45,002 bases of DNA from Flavipsychrobacter sp. (GCA_025963465.1 JAOQAP010000013.1:1-45002); one strand, 5' to 3'. Positions 8,973 to 18,609 are shown, numbered from the stretch's first letter. A program made the numbers and translations. Notes: generated by a model not told the origin, from the letters alone.

Positions 8973-11354
8973 ATGTGGCATAGCATAGCCGCTTATATAA
9001 TAAAGTTCCGTATAGCACTGCTCATTTCCCTATTGGCAGCTACCGGCATTATGGGTTATTACGCTTCCCAGATAAAACTAAGCTACGAGTTTAACAGCGC
9101 GGTACCGACAGATAACCAAAAATATATCGATTACCAGAATTTCAGGAAGCAATTTGGTGAAGATGGCAACCTGATGGTGGTGGGTGTGCAGACCAAAGAC
9201 TTCTTTTCCCCTGCTTTTTTTAATGATTACGCCCTGCTTGTAAAGCAGGTAGCAAAAGTAGATTCTGTAGAGAATGTACTGAGCATACCGGGCGCTATCA
9301 CTTTGATAAAAGACACAGTTACCGAGAAACTGAAGGTATCCCCTATAGCCGGTGATCCTCCCTTTGCTAATATAGACAGCATCAGGCAGACATTTATCAA
9401 CCTGCCATTTTATAAAGGTTTCCTATATAATACCCGCGACACGCCGGCATATATGATGGCTGTACGCATCAGCAAAAATGCGCTTAACTCGAAGGTAAGG
9501 GCTGCTATTATTAATCAAATACTGGAACTAGGCGATGCATTTGGCAAAAAGCACAATACATCGATGCACTATTCCGGGCTACCGCTGATACGTACGGAAA
9601 TGGCCCTGAAGGTGCAATCTGAAATGAGGTTGTTCCTGATACTGTCTTTCCTGCTTACTGCTGTTATCCTGGCTTTGTTCTTTCGCTCATTCATGGCGGT
9701 ATTGTCTTCTATGCTTGTAGTGGCTATAGGCGTGATATGGTCTATGGGTACTATAGTGCTGCTGGGCTATAAGATAACATTGCTTACCGCACTGATACCA
9801 CCACTGGTGGTAGTGATAGGCATACCTAACTGCGTGTACCTGCTGAACAGGTATCACTATGAGTATCATAAGAACCCTAATAAAATGCGCTCCTTGCTGC
9901 GTATGGTAGACAGAATGGGCATTGTAACCTTCTTTACTAACCTTACGGCAGCAATCGGATTTGGCGTATTTTTCTTTACGAAGAGCGTCCTGCTTAAGGA
10001 ATTCGGATTGGTAGCCGGTATCAATATCCTGGGACTGTTCGTTATATCACTTGTGTTCATCCCTGCGTTCTTCAGCTTCCTGCCTCCGCCAAATGTGAAG
10101 CATACGAGCTACCTGGAAAGCGGATGGATCAATAAGCTACTGACCCGTATCACTAACTGGGTGTTCAGCCACCGAGTATGGATCTATGGTTTTACCGGAA
10201 TAGTTTGTGTACTGTCAGTAATAGGACTTATGAAGCTGCATAATGAAGCTCATATTGTAGACGACCTTCCAAAATCGGACAAGATATATGTGGACCTCAA
10301 ATTCTTTGAAAGCAACTTCAAAGGAGTAATGCCCCTGGAAATAGTTGTGGATACCAGAAGAAAGAACGGAGTGGTGTCGCTGGATGTGCTGACCAAAATG
10401 GATGAGCTGGTACGCTACCTGCAACAATATCCTGAAATAGGACGACCACTGGCTATTACGGAAGGTATCAAATTTGCTAACCAGGCTTATTTTGGCGGCG
10501 ATACCAGCAGCTATGAGGTGCCGGGCGATATGCTGCAGGCAGCGTTTGTGCTTCCCTACCTGCGTACCAATAAGGGTGATAATAATAACAGCATGTTCAA
10601 CAAGCTGCTGCACTCTTTTGTGGACAGTACCAAGCAAAAAGCCCGCATCAGCGTAAGCATGGCTGACATAGGCTCATATAAATTGCCTAAACTGCTTGAT
10701 AAGATACGCCCTGAAGTAAACCGCATTTTCGATAGCAGCAAGTATACAGTGACATTTACAGGCACAAGTATTACATTCCTGGAAGGGAGCAAGTTTATCG
10801 TGAACAGCCTCAGGGATAGCCTTATACTGGCGTTCCTTATCATCTTCGGATGTATGATCGCATTGTTCCGTTCATGGAGGATACTACTGATGTCTATAGT
10901 GGTGAATATTGTGCCGCTGCTTATTACGGCGGGGTTAATGGGCTGGATGGGTATCAGGATAAAGCCTTCTACAGTACTTGTATTCTCTGTTGCGCTAGGT
11001 ATAACTATTGATGTGACCATAAGATTCCTGGTGAATTTCAAGCAGGAGCTCTCGCGGCATGATGATAGTATAGCGGATACTGTACATCGTACTATTCATG
11101 ATACGGGATTAAGTATAATATATACGTCCCTTATTTTAATAGCCGGTTTCGGGGTGTTTGTATTATCACAATTTGACGGCACAAAGTCATTAGGGTACCT
11201 AACCTCTATAACACTTCTGCTGGCGATGGTAACCAACCTGACCCTGCTACCCGCACTGCTGCTGTGGATGGATAAGGTAATAGAGAAGAAAAATAATGCA
11301 GCAACCTTCCTCATGGGCGAAGATGAGGATGATGTGATCAAGTTAAACGACTAA
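8973..11354 (+). CDS. MMPL/RND-family transporter
   Basis: This 793-residue inner-membrane protein has two repeats, each of one helix, a large periplasmic loop and a five-helix bundle. The first bundle carries PPLVVVIGIPNCVYLLNRYH and the second VALGITIDVTIRFLVNF, whose Asp sits where the proton-relay residue lies in RND pumps. MMPL and hopanoid-type members export lipids. The gene just downstream encodes a lipid hydroxylase, so export of a modified membrane lipid is a reasonable inference. No membrane-fusion or outer-membrane partner is nearby. Confidence 0.85.
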   Translation: MWHSIAAYIIKFRIALLISLLAATGIMGYYASQIKLSYEFNSAVPTDNQKYIDYQNFRKQFGEDGNLMVVGVQTKDFFSPAFFNDYALLVKQVAKVDSVENVLSIPGAITLIKDTVTEKLKVSPIAGDPPFANIDSIRQTFINLPFYKGFLYNTRDTPAYMMAVRISKNALNSKVRAAIINQILELGDAFGKKHNTSMHYSGLPLIRTEMALKVQSEMRLFLILSFLLTAVILALFFRSFMAVLSSMLVVAIGVIWSMGTIVLLGYKITLLTALIPPLVVVIGIPNCVYLLNRYHYEYHKNPNKMRSLLRMVDRMGIVTFFTNLTAAIGFGVFFFTKSVLLKEFGLVAGINILGLFVISLVFIPAFFSFLPPPNVKHTSYLESGWINKLLTRITNWVFSHRVWIYGFTGIVCVLSVIGLMKLHNEAHIVDDLPKSDKIYVDLKFFESNFKGVMPLEIVVDTRRKNGVVSLDVLTKMDELVRYLQQYPEIGRPLAITEGIKFANQAYFGGDTSSYEVPGDMLQAAFVLPYLRTNKGDNNNSMFNKLLHSFVDSTKQKARISVSMADIGSYKLPKLLDKIRPEVNRIFDSSKYTVTFTGTSITFLEGSKFIVNSLRDSLILAFLIIFGCMIALFRSWRILLMSIVVNIVPLLITAGLMGWMGIRIKPSTVLVFSVALGITIDVTIRFLVNFKQELSRHDDSIADTVHRTIHDTGLSIIYTSLILIAGFGVFVLSQFDGTKSLGYLTSITLLLAMVTNLTLLPALLLWMDKVIEKKNNAATFLMGEDEDDVIKLND

Positions 11355-11375
11355 TTTTTATTTTTTGCGTTAGTT

Positions 11376-11993
11376 ATGGAGGTTGATAAAATAAAGAATA
11401 AAGGCCAAGCCAGACTGTTTCGGAATGACTACATGGAAATGATGACGAAGACGCATCCTTTTGTCATTTATTCCATTTACTTCCCAATCATTGCCTTTAT
11501 GTTATACCGTGGAGCAACGCAACGAGGTATACCTGCAGGAACCGAAGCATTACTTTTTATATCAGGCATTCTTTTTTGGAGTTTTTTTGAATACCTGATG
11601 CACAGGTATCTTTTCCATATGATAGTGGAAAGTCCAAAGGCAAAGAGGTTTGTTTATACCATGCATGGCGTACATCATGAATACCCACGGGATAAAGAAC
11701 GCTTGTTCATGCCACCCGTACCCAGCCTTATTGTTTCCTGTATCCTGTTTGGTATCACCTACTTCCTGATGGGTTGGTATGCCTTATCTTTCTTCCCCGG
11801 CTTTGTATTCGGTTATATCATTTATGGATCGATGCACTATGCAATACATTCTTTTTCACCACCAAGATTTATGAAAGCATTATGGCGTAATCATCACCTG
11901 CATCATTATAAGGCTCCAGAAAAAGGTTTTGGTGTAAGCTCCGTGTTGTGGGACATAGTATTCGGGACCGTGCCGAAGAAGGAAGAATCGTGA
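11376..11993 (+). CDS. Fatty acid / sphingolipid hydroxylase
   Basis: The 205-residue membrane protein carries the histidine boxes of the fatty acid hydroxylase/sterol desaturase superfamily: MHRYLFH, HGVHH, MHYAIH and HHLHHY. These ligate a di-iron centre that hydroxylates an acyl or long-chain base. Four membrane helices surround them. The short form and the final GFGVSSVLWDIVFGT are typical of fatty-acid 2-hydroxylase-like proteins. It starts 21 bases after the MMPL gene and probably shares its transcript. Sphingolipids are common in this phylum and are the likely substrate. Confidence 0.85.
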   Translation: MEVDKIKNKGQARLFRNDYMEMMTKTHPFVIYSIYFPIIAFMLYRGATQRGIPAGTEALLFISGILFWSFFEYLMHRYLFHMIVESPKAKRFVYTMHGVHHEYPRDKERLFMPPVPSLIVSCILFGITYFLMGWYALSFFPGFVFGYIIYGSMHYAIHSFSPPRFMKALWRNHHLHHYKAPEKGFGVSSVLWDIVFGTVPKKEES

Positions 11994-12044
11994 GTAAGTT
12001 GAACGGTTGATAAGTTACTAGTCAGTATGCTTAATATCAGATAA

Positions 12045-12075
12045 AGAAGCCGCACTGTTTTGCAGTGCGGCTTCT
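12045..12075. terminator. Strong bidirectional terminator
   Basis: A 13-bp perfect stem (12045-12057 with 12063-12075) with a TTTTG loop lies between the convergent hydroxylase and the outer-membrane gene at 12118. It can end both transcripts. Confidence 0.7.
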
Positions 12076-12117
12076 CTGTTTACTAAATGAATTGTAAGAT
12101 ATTCTGTTGTAAATATT

Positions 12118-12771
12118 TTACTGCTTTGTTTCTTTCCTGGAAAAAGAGCGGATGGACATGCCTACGCTGAATATGCTCTGCTGGTCGTACCCGACATCTG
12201 CGAATAAGCTAAACTTAGGCGTGATATAATAGCGGGCTCCAACCTTAATATAAGGTGTACCGTTGTGCTGCAAGGATACTTTTGTTGTGCTATCGCTCTG
12301 CGCCAATTCGCTATGGCGAATATTGTTCAAATAGAAACCAACACCTATAAATGGATCCAGGTTTTTAACACGTATCTTTTTACCTAAATGATAGTATCCT
12401 ATAAGACCGCCACTAAAAATACGGAAATGGTCTGCCTTGTATCTTTTTACAGGACCACCGTAGCCTGAATAGAGCTGGCTATAATTGTACACAAACGCAT
12501 CGTAGCCGGCAGCAGCGGCGATACTGATGTTCTCGCCCACTCCATATTCCAGCTTGCCATAGAATAGTGCATAGCCGGATACGTTATTCTTCTCGAAACC
12601 AGCAGGCAAATTGAAATCCTGACGATGCCAGTCAATAAAGCCTGCGGATATAGTACCGGTTACGGAATTCTTTCTATAAGGTATGGTACCTGTATGCGAA
12701 ATAGCCGCAGAATCCTGCGCCATTGAATTAATACCGAGGAAAGAGAACAAGATCAGGCAATATATCTTCAT
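12118..12771 (-). CDS. Outer-membrane beta-barrel protein
   Basis: I place the start at 12771, where a signal peptide begins (MKIYCLILFSFLGINSMAQ); in-frame ATG codons at 12786 and 12828 would add an atypical leader. The mature part of about 200 residues shows alternating hydrophobic and aromatic beta strands (AGFIDWHRQDFNL, YIKVGARYYITPKFSLFADVGY) as in small eight-to-ten-stranded barrels. It ends with a charged tail rather than an aromatic residue. Its function is unknown. Confidence 0.65.
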   Translation of the reverse strand: MKIYCLILFSFLGINSMAQDSAAISHTGTIPYRKNSVTGTISAGFIDWHRQDFNLPAGFEKNNVSGYALFYGKLEYGVGENISIAAAAGYDAFVYNYSQLYSGYGGPVKRYKADHFRIFSGGLIGYYHLGKKIRVKNLDPFIGVGFYLNNIRHSELAQSDSTTKVSLQHNGTPYIKVGARYYITPKFSLFADVGYDQQSIFSVGMSIRSFSRKETKQ

Positions 12772-12881
12772 GGAAAGTTGTGTCATTTTACCTAACGGTA
12801 AATTTCGTATAATATTACTTATATCCATTCAAAAAGTAAAAAATGTTTTGAGTGACCAGCTCATCAAGCGATTTAAAAAGA

Positions 12882-12907
12882 AACGTCCCGCTGTTGAGCG
12901 GGACGTT
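12882..12907 (-). terminator. Terminator of the downstream barrel gene
   Basis: A 10-bp perfect stem (12882-12891 with 12898-12907) with a six-base loop lies just beyond the minus-strand gene ending at 12932. On the minus strand it is followed by a T-rich run. Confidence 0.7.
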
Positions 12908-12931
12908 CTATATGTTTAAGATAAGTAATTA

Positions 12932-13645
12932 TCACTCATCATCATCTCTGTTCCTTTCTTTTCTTTTTGGCTTTGGAGCTGCATCATCTTCATCTTCCAT
13001 TTTGTCAGCCTTTCTGCGATGAACTTCATCGCCTGGTTCGTGGTGGCTATGCATTTTGTGGCCAGTATTGAAGTTTTTGCTGATACCTACGTGAGCCTGG
13101 TTGCCGAAAGTAAAATTGAACGTGTTATCGCTGTTAGTTGCGCTCTGCTGTTTATCAGTTGAATAATCAAGTCCTCCGATGCTGAAGTTAAGACAAAGAC
13201 CACGACCAACATTGATACCCAATGCCGGATAGATGCCAACATAAATACCAGTGTGCTTGAAGGTTGCAGGATTACCATCATTTGTACGATAACCGCCAGC
13301 ATAATCAAAATCCATCTGAGTATACCAGAAGAAAGTTTCGCTCTTGCGTATGTAGTGAGAATAACGTGCAAACGGGCCAACCTTGTAAAGATTGTCTGTA
13401 ATATTTACACCAGCAACACTTTTAGTTGCTTTCTGACCCCACATTACCTTTAAGCCCAAAGTCCAGTTATGATTGAATTGGTACCCGATGCCGATATTTG
13501 CATCCCAATCAGTAGTTTTATTTAATGCAGGTAGTCTTTCGGTCTTCAAAGTAGCATCACCATATAACAAGATACTATGTGGCTCTTGCGCATTGGCTGT
13601 TGCCAAAGTACCCATAGCTAGTAAAGCAAGGATCAGTTTTTTCAT
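12932..13645 (-). CDS. Outer-membrane beta-barrel protein with charged tail
   Basis: The 237-residue protein has a signal peptide (MKKLILALLAMGTLATANAQ) and about 170 residues of barrel-like strands (NIGIGYQFNHNWTLGLKVMW, FWYTQMDFDYAGGY). The last 45 residues are extremely hydrophilic, starting with a His-rich stretch and continuing with alternating basic and acidic blocks to a final RNRDDDE. The barrel resembles OmpW/OmpA-like small barrels. The tail is unusual for this class and could bind metal, nucleic acid or cell wall. Its own promoter and terminator flank it. Confidence 0.7.
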   Translation of the reverse strand: MKKLILALLAMGTLATANAQEPHSILLYGDATLKTERLPALNKTTDWDANIGIGYQFNHNWTLGLKVMWGQKATKSVAGVNITDNLYKVGPFARYSHYIRKSETFFWYTQMDFDYAGGYRTNDGNPATFKHTGIYVGIYPALGINVGRGLCLNFSIGGLDYSTDKQQSATNSDNTFNFTFGNQAHVGISKNFNTGHKMHSHHEPGDEVHRRKADKMEDEDDAAPKPKRKERNRDDDE

Positions 13646-13674
13646 ATTAGAATGTGTTTTTGTTATTTAGAGAA

Positions 13675-13703
13675 CAAATATAGTAGCCTTTTTGAAAAAA
13701 CAA
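13675..13703 (-). promoter_or_regulatory. Bacteroidota-type promoter
   Basis: On the minus strand TTG (13703-13701) and TATATTTG (13682-13675) are 18 bases apart, close to consensus, and lie 30 bases ahead of the barrel gene start at 13645. Confidence 0.5.
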
Positions 13704-13783
13704 TAACTTTAACAGATATTTTTTTTATTACTAAAAGTTTTAATAACCCGCAACTGACAACATATCTGAATTGTTTGCGCAGG

Positions 13784-14299
13784 TTAATCCCTGAACCAGG
13801 AGCTATACATGAGGTAATTGTTGGCAATACGCTCTACTTCTCCTTTTAATAGCTCAGGGCTTATATCCTTGACCTTTTTTGCAGGAACACCTGCATATAT
13901 ACTCCCCGGAGGCACCTGGGTGCCCTCTAACACCACCGCACCGGCTGCAATAATGCTATTTTCCCCTACAACCACGTTATCCATGACTATAGACCCCATG
14001 CCTATAAGCACATTGTCGCCAACCGTGCAGCCATGTACGAGCGCATTATGCCCTATAGATACATTGTTGCCGATACTCAGCTTTGTCTTTTCATAAGTGC
14101 AGTGGAGGCATGCGCCATCCTGTATGTTGACCTTATTGCCAATTCGAATGCTGTTGACGTCGCCGCGCACTACAGCATTGAACCAAATACTACACTCCTC
14201 TCCCATAATCACATCTCCAACGATCGTGGCATTAGGCGCTACAAAACAGGTTGCAGGTATCTGCGGCGTGAAGCCTCTGACTGGTAAAATGACCGGCAT
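13784..14299 (-). CDS. Gamma carbonic anhydrase-like hexapeptide protein
   Basis: I choose the start at 14299 (MPVILPVRGFTPQIP), which matches how this family begins; an upstream ATG at 14368 adds an unrelated leader. The 171-residue product is a left-handed beta-helix of hexapeptide repeats. The three histidines expected for metal binding are present (His66 in LHC, His84 and His89 in GHNALVHG). Family members (YrdA/PaaY/gamma-CA) are trimeric zinc or iron proteins, not all with proven carbonic anhydrase activity. The glycosyltransferase gene lies 80 bases upstream on the same strand. Confidence 0.88.
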   Translation of the reverse strand: MPVILPVRGFTPQIPATCFVAPNATIVGDVIMGEECSIWFNAVVRGDVNSIRIGNKVNIQDGACLHCTYEKTKLSIGNNVSIGHNALVHGCTVGDNVLIGMGSIVMDNVVVGENSIIAAGAVVLEGTQVPPGSIYAGVPAKKVKDISPELLKGEVERIANNYLMYSSWFRD

Positions 14300-14379
14300 A
14301 AAAACTAGGCCCCCTGAAAGGGATTTATTTGATGGTGATAAATATTGGTTGACACAGAATACGATCAAGGATCAATATC

Positions 14380-15096
14380 CTATTTCTTAAAGACATTGTA
14401 CTTGATGATACAATAGATAGCGCGGAACGCATCTTTCATCCCTATCTTCTTACCCTCTTCATAAGTACGGCCATAGTAGGATATGCCCACTTCATAGATG
14501 CGCACCTTCGGCACACGTGATATCTTGGCAGTTACTTCGGGTTCAAAACCAAAACGTTTTTCCTCCAGCTTTATGCCCTGTATCATCTCCCTCCGGAATA
14601 CCTTGTAACAGGTCTCCATGTCAGTAAGATTGAGGTTGGTGAACATATTGGACGCCAATGTAAGCCACCTGTTACCTATAGAATGCCAGAAAAATAAAAT
14701 ACGGTGTGGTTTGCCTCCAATAAAACGGGAGCCGTAAACCACATCGGCAAAGCCACTAAGCAACGGTTTCAGCAGGATGTTGTATTCTTCCGGATCATAT
14801 TCGAGGTCGGCATCCTGTATGATCACATAATCACCGGTAGCCTTTTTTATGCCGGTATGTAGCGCTGCACCTTTCCCCTGGTTAACCTCGTGCTTGTAAT
14901 AGGAGATGGGAAGATCGGGATTTGCAGCTTGGTAAGCTAAAATCGCTTCTTCCGTATTATCCTTAGAGCAGTCATTGACGATGATCACCTCTTTTTGCAT
15001 GCCACCGTCCAACACTACCGCTTTCACCTTATTCAAAATACGATGGATAGTACGGCCTTCATTATATGCAGGGATGACAATGGATAGTGTGCTCAT
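14380..15096 (-). CDS. Glycosyltransferase family 2 (dolichyl-phosphate mannose synthase-like)
   Basis: The 238-residue cytosolic protein has the GT-A fold of family GT2: [12 protein letters not shown] at the N-terminus, [11 protein letters not shown] for nucleotide binding, [15 protein letters not shown], and the metal-binding DADLEYDP. It lacks C-terminal membrane helices, like short DPM1-type enzymes that load a sugar onto a polyprenyl phosphate. Acceptor and sugar cannot be told from sequence. It is divergent from thyA across 134 bases. Confidence 0.88.
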   Translation of the reverse strand: MSTLSIVIPAYNEGRTIHRILNKVKAVVLDGGMQKEVIIVNDCSKDNTEEAILAYQAANPDLPISYYKHEVNQGKGAALHTGIKKATGDYVIIQDADLEYDPEEYNILLKPLLSGFADVVYGSRFIGGKPHRILFFWHSIGNRWLTLASNMFTNLNLTDMETCYKVFRREMIQGIKLEEKRFGFEPEVTAKISRVPKVRIYEVGISYYGRTYEEGKKIGMKDAFRAIYCIIKYNVFKK

Positions 15097-15230
15097 TTAT
15101 ATGGTAAGTCGTAGGTTATATGCCCAAAAGTAAAAAAAATTAACTGACTTATAGCGGTATAAGTCTTTAATTGTCCCCATGTACCTGTTTTTAGCATTTT
15201 AAGTTTTAATTTTGGCATATAAACGGACCG

Positions 15231-16025
15231 ATGCAAGCTTATTTAGATCTACTGCAACATATACTAGACACAGGCATAAAAAAAACCGACCGCACTGGCA
15301 CAGGCACTATCAGCTGCTTTGGCTACCAGATGCGTTTTGACCTGCAAAAGGGCTTTCCGCTTGTGACTACTAAAAAGCTGCATGTAAAATCTATTATTTA
15401 TGAGCTGCTGTGGTTTCTGAAAGGAGACACCAATATTGCCTACCTGAAAGAACACGGGGTGAGCATTTGGGACGAATGGGCAGATGAAAATGGGAGCCTG
15501 GGGCCTATATATGGCCACCAATGGCGCAGCTGGACAGGAGCAGACGGGCAGATATATGACCAGATAAAGGATGTGCTGCACCAGATAAAAACGAACCCTG
15601 ACAGCCGCCGTATGATCGTTAACGCATGGAATGTAGCAGACCTGCCTAAAATGAGACTGAGCCCATGCCATGCATTGTTCCAGTTTTATGTTGCTGACGG
15701 AAAATTATCCTGCCAGCTATACCAGCGCAGCGCAGACGTGTTCCTTGGCGTACCTTTCAATATCGCATCTTATGCACTGCTAACGATGATGATGGCACAG
15801 GTATGCGGATTGGAAGCAGGTGAGTTTGTGCATACATTCGGCGACGTGCACTTATACAACAACCATATAGAGCAGGCAAAACTGCAACTTACAAGACAAC
15901 CATACCCACTACCTACCCTTAAAATAAACAAGGACGTAACAGACCTGTTCTCTTTCCGGTACGAAGATTTTTCGCTTGAAAATTACCAGTTCCACCCTGC
16001 CATAAAGGCTCCGGTTGCTGTTTAG
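15231..16025 (+). CDS. thyA: Thymidylate synthase
   Basis: ThyA methylates dUMP to dTMP using methylenetetrahydrofolate. The 264-residue length equals that of the Escherichia coli enzyme. The catalytic cysteine is Cys146 in [10 protein letters not shown], and the [18 protein letters not shown] and [12 protein letters not shown] motifs are intact. A TAATTTTG -7-like element at 15207-15214 lies 16 bases before the ATG. A terminator at 16062 separates it from folA, which regenerates its folate cofactor. Confidence 0.97.
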   Translation: MQAYLDLLQHILDTGIKKTDRTGTGTISCFGYQMRFDLQKGFPLVTTKKLHVKSIIYELLWFLKGDTNIAYLKEHGVSIWDEWADENGSLGPIYGHQWRSWTGADGQIYDQIKDVLHQIKTNPDSRRMIVNAWNVADLPKMRLSPCHALFQFYVADGKLSCQLYQRSADVFLGVPFNIASYALLTMMMAQVCGLEAGEFVHTFGDVHLYNNHIEQAKLQLTRQPYPLPTLKINKDVTDLFSFRYEDFSLENYQFHPAIKAPVAV

Positions 16026-16061
16026 TGATGAGTAGCTAGTTAATTAGTATATAGTAGTTAG

Positions 16062-16086
16062 CCCGGATTTTTTGTCCGGGTGTTTT
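16062..16086 (+). terminator. Terminator after thyA
   Basis: A 6-bp GC-rich stem (16062-16067 with 16075-16080) has a T-rich loop and is followed by TGTTTT. It lies between thyA and folA and may be leaky. Confidence 0.5.
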
Positions 16087-16100
16087 AAATCTTCAATCCG

Positions 16101-16604
16101 ATGATCATTTCCTTTATAGTTGCTGTCTCTGAGAATAATGCGATAGGCAAGGACAACCAGCTTCCATGGCATTTGCCTGAAGACCTGAAGTTCTTTAAAC
16201 GTACTACACTGGGAAAGCCTGTGATCATGGGCAGAAAAACCTATGAATCACTTGGCAAGCCGCTTCCGGGCAGGTTGAACATAGTGCTCTCCAGCAACGA
16301 AAACCTTGTATTACCTGAAGGTGTGCTTCTATATAAAAACATAGATGCTGCTCTGGAAAGACTACAACAGGAACCGACCGAAGAGGGATTTATTATAGGC
16401 GGAGGAAAGGTATTTGAAGAGACAATGTCTCTTGCAGAACGCATATATATGACCCGCGTACATACTATGATACCTGATGCCGATGCGTTCTTCCCAAGCA
16501 TAGACCACACACACTGGAAGATTACCTGGGAAGAGGATCACCACGCTGACGAAAAGCATAAGTATGCTTATACCTTTCAGCAACTGGAAAGAATAGAGCT
16601 TTAG
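16101..16604 (+). CDS. folA: Dihydrofolate reductase
   Basis: FolA reduces dihydrofolate, the by-product of ThyA, with NADPH. The 167-residue protein has the family signature IGKDNQLPWHLPEDLKFFK, the cofactor-binding MGRKTYES with LPGRLNIVLS, and the late IIGGGKVFE. Length and motifs are normal. The next gene starts 3 bases after its stop codon. Confidence 0.96.
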   Translation: MIISFIVAVSENNAIGKDNQLPWHLPEDLKFFKRTTLGKPVIMGRKTYESLGKPLPGRLNIVLSSNENLVLPEGVLLYKNIDAALERLQQEPTEEGFIIGGGKVFEETMSLAERIYMTRVHTMIPDADAFFPSIDHTHWKITWEEDHHADEKHKYAYTFQQLERIEL

Positions 16605-16607
16605 CAA

Positions 16608-17120
16608 GTGACCTTACACGCAACTATAGAATACCTGAAATACCTGTGGCTGGCCAAAGGCCGCCATGGCACACACTCCCCATATGTATATGACTTTATA
16701 GAAGCAGTGTTACAGGACAGAGGAAAGATGGTAATAGAAAATCCTGTAGCATACAATGACCTGCCCCCTGAATACAATACACTTATTGACCGCATTACCT
16801 GCCACTATAATTACAATACAATACAGTGGCTACCGGATGACGATATACAGAACACAGGCATAGTGATATTCCCGACAAAAGAACCACTACTATGGGCCTC
16901 TCTTTCAAAAAAACACATTCCTTTATTGAAAAATGACACAGTGGTTCTGATAGCCAACATTCATGAAACTGCTATGCACACGTATGAATGGAACAGGATA
17001 AGCAATGATGCCAGGGTAATGATGAGCATAGACCTGTATGGAGCAGGACTGCTTGTCTTCAGAGAGGAATTCAAAGAAAAGCAACATTTTGTATTGAAGT
17101 ATAAAGTTGAAGGCCGGTAA
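16608..17120 (+). CDS. Degenerate methyltransferase-like protein
   Basis: The gene begins with GTG three bases after folA and encodes 170 residues. The first 30 residues (WLAKGRHGTHSPYVYDF) resemble the N-terminus of a Bacteroidota class I SAM-dependent methyltransferase family. The last 90 (LKNDTVVLIANIH ... SIDLYGAGLLVFREE ... KQHFVLKY) resemble its C-terminal end. The middle, which should hold the glycine-rich SAM-binding loop and the acidic motif, is missing or replaced, so the protein is probably not a working methyltransferase. The assignment rests on remembered family features. Confidence 0.55.
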   Translation: MTLHATIEYLKYLWLAKGRHGTHSPYVYDFIEAVLQDRGKMVIENPVAYNDLPPEYNTLIDRITCHYNYNTIQWLPDDDIQNTGIVIFPTKEPLLWASLSKKHIPLLKNDTVVLIANIHETAMHTYEWNRISNDARVMMSIDLYGAGLLVFREEFKEKQHFVLKYKVEGR

Positions 17121-17146
17121 ATCCGGCTTTCAACTTTAGTTTTTTT
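17103..17146 (+). terminator. Terminator of the folA transcript
   Basis: A 15-bp stem with one G-T pair (17103-17117 with 17123-17137) and a five-base loop is followed by a run of seven T. It overlaps the last codons of the gene it ends, with the stop codon in the loop. Confidence 0.8.
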
Positions 17147-17149
17147 AAT

Positions 17150-17326
17150 TTAAAAAAGCGACTTGTCGTTATCGCTGGACTTGCCTGCGAAAAACTGATC
17201 TACAAAGCCGCTGAACATAGGCGGCACCTTGCCTTGTAAATACTCTTTCATAGCTTCTACAGCTTTCACAGCCTGCTCGTCTGTAAGGCCTGCTTTAGTC
17301 TTCATTAGTTCTACCAGTTCGTTCAT
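17150..17326 (-). CDS. Small 58-residue helical protein
   Basis: This short open frame lies 36 bases downstream of clpX on the same strand. The protein begins MNELVELMKTKAGLTDEQ, has an amphipathic helix with A-V-K-A-V-E-A-M spacing, then a KVPPMFSGFVDQFF segment and a polar tail. It resembles short proteins in Bacteroidota built on L-x-x-K-x-G-L-x-x-x-Q-A, but I cannot name the family. Codon use is ordinary and the frame is probably real. It likely shares the clpX transcript. Confidence 0.6.
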   Translation of the reverse strand: MNELVELMKTKAGLTDEQAVKAVEAMKEYLQGKVPPMFSGFVDQFFAGKSSDNDKSLF

Positions 17327-17361
17327 TGTATTAAGATTTTAGTCTGAATTATCTATAGTTA

Positions 17362-18609
17362 TTATGCAGCTTTCATGTGCTCCAACTTAGCATGCTCAAC
17401 CATTTGCTGTGCATACTCCAATGTAAGATGAAATGTACCGTCATGTTTTTCTGATGGCAGGTCGAACATTGCATCTGTGAGGATCATTTCGCAAATAGCC
17501 CTTAAGCCACGGCCGCCAAGTTTATACTGTATTGCTTTCTGCACCATGTAGTCGAGCGCCTCTTCTTCTACAGTAAGCGCTATGTCCTCGAACTCGAACA
17601 AACGAGTATACTGCTTGATGAGCGCATTTTTAGGTTCGGTGAGTATCCGCTTCAAAGAAGCCTCATCAAGCGGGTTGAGGTAGGTAACAACGGGTATACG
17701 ACCTAACAGCTCAGGGATGAGCCCGAACGTGCGCAGATCCTGTGCATTTACATATTGAAGCAGGTTTGCCCTGTCCAGGTCTTTTGTTGCCTTTATAGCA
17801 TTGTACCCTATAGATGAGGTCTGTATCCTGCGGGCGATCATTTTATCGATACCCTCAAATGCGCCTCCGCATATAAACAAGATGTTTTGTGTGTTGATCT
17901 TTATCATCTTTTGCTCCGGATGCTTTCTGCCACCCTGTGGCGGCACGAGCACTTCAGAGCCTTCCAGCAATTTGAGCATAGCCTGCTGAACGCCTTCACC
18001 ACTTACATCACGAGTGATGGATGGATTATCGCTTTTGCGGCCTATTTTGTCTATTTCGTCAATGAATATGATACCACGCTCTGCAGACGGCACATCAAAA
18101 TTGCTGGCCTGTAACAGACGGGATAGGATACTTTCCACATCTTCACCCACATAGCCGGCCTCTGTAAACACAGTAGCATCTACAATAGCAAATGGCACCT
18201 GTAACAAACGTGCAATGGTCTTAGCGAGCAGCGTTTTTCCTGTTCCTGTTTCGCCCACCATCATAATGTTTGATTTTTCGATCTCTACATCATCCTGGAA
18301 CGGCATTGTAAGGCGCTTGTAATGATTGTATATAGCTACAGACAATACCTTTTTAGCATCGTTCTGGCCAATTACATACTGGTCGAGGAACGCCTTTATT
18401 TCACGTGGTTTGTAATTCTTATTTTGTTGCAGCTCCGTACGAGCTTCTTCTTTTTTCACTTTTTCGCCGCCTGTTGCTTCTGCAAGGAGCGAATGCGCAT
18501 TTTCTATACACTGGTCGCAAATATTGCCCTTGATGCCGGTAAAAAGGATATTCACATCACTTTCCGCACGATCGCAAAAAGAACATTTTTTTTCGGTTTG
18601 CTTTGCCAT
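17362..18609 (-). CDS. clpX: ClpX, ATP-dependent unfoldase subunit of ClpXP
   Basis: ClpX unfolds tagged proteins and feeds them to ClpP. The 415-residue protein has the N-terminal zinc-binding domain (Cys9, Cys12, Cys31, Cys34), Walker A GETGTGKT at 119-126, the GYVG pore loop at 152-155, Walker B FIDE at 182-185 and the sensor-2 [10 protein letters not shown]. Its C-terminus looks complete. clpP, usually adjacent, is not in the window; upstream lies the phage-like block. Confidence 0.97.
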   Translation of the reverse strand: MAKQTEKKCSFCDRAESDVNILFTGIKGNICDQCIENAHSLLAEATGGEKVKKEEARTELQQNKNYKPREIKAFLDQYVIGQNDAKKVLSVAIYNHYKRLTMPFQDDVEIEKSNIMMVGETGTGKTLLAKTIARLLQVPFAIVDATVFTEAGYVGEDVESILSRLLQASNFDVPSAERGIIFIDEIDKIGRKSDNPSITRDVSGEGVQQAMLKLLEGSEVLVPPQGGRKHPEQKMIKINTQNILFICGGAFEGIDKMIARRIQTSSIGYNAIKATKDLDRANLLQYVNAQDLRTFGLIPELLGRIPVVTYLNPLDEASLKRILTEPKNALIKQYTRLFEFEDIALTVEEEALDYMVQKAIQYKLGGRGLRAICEMILTDAMFDLPSEKHDGTFHLTLEYAQQMVEHAKLEHMKAA

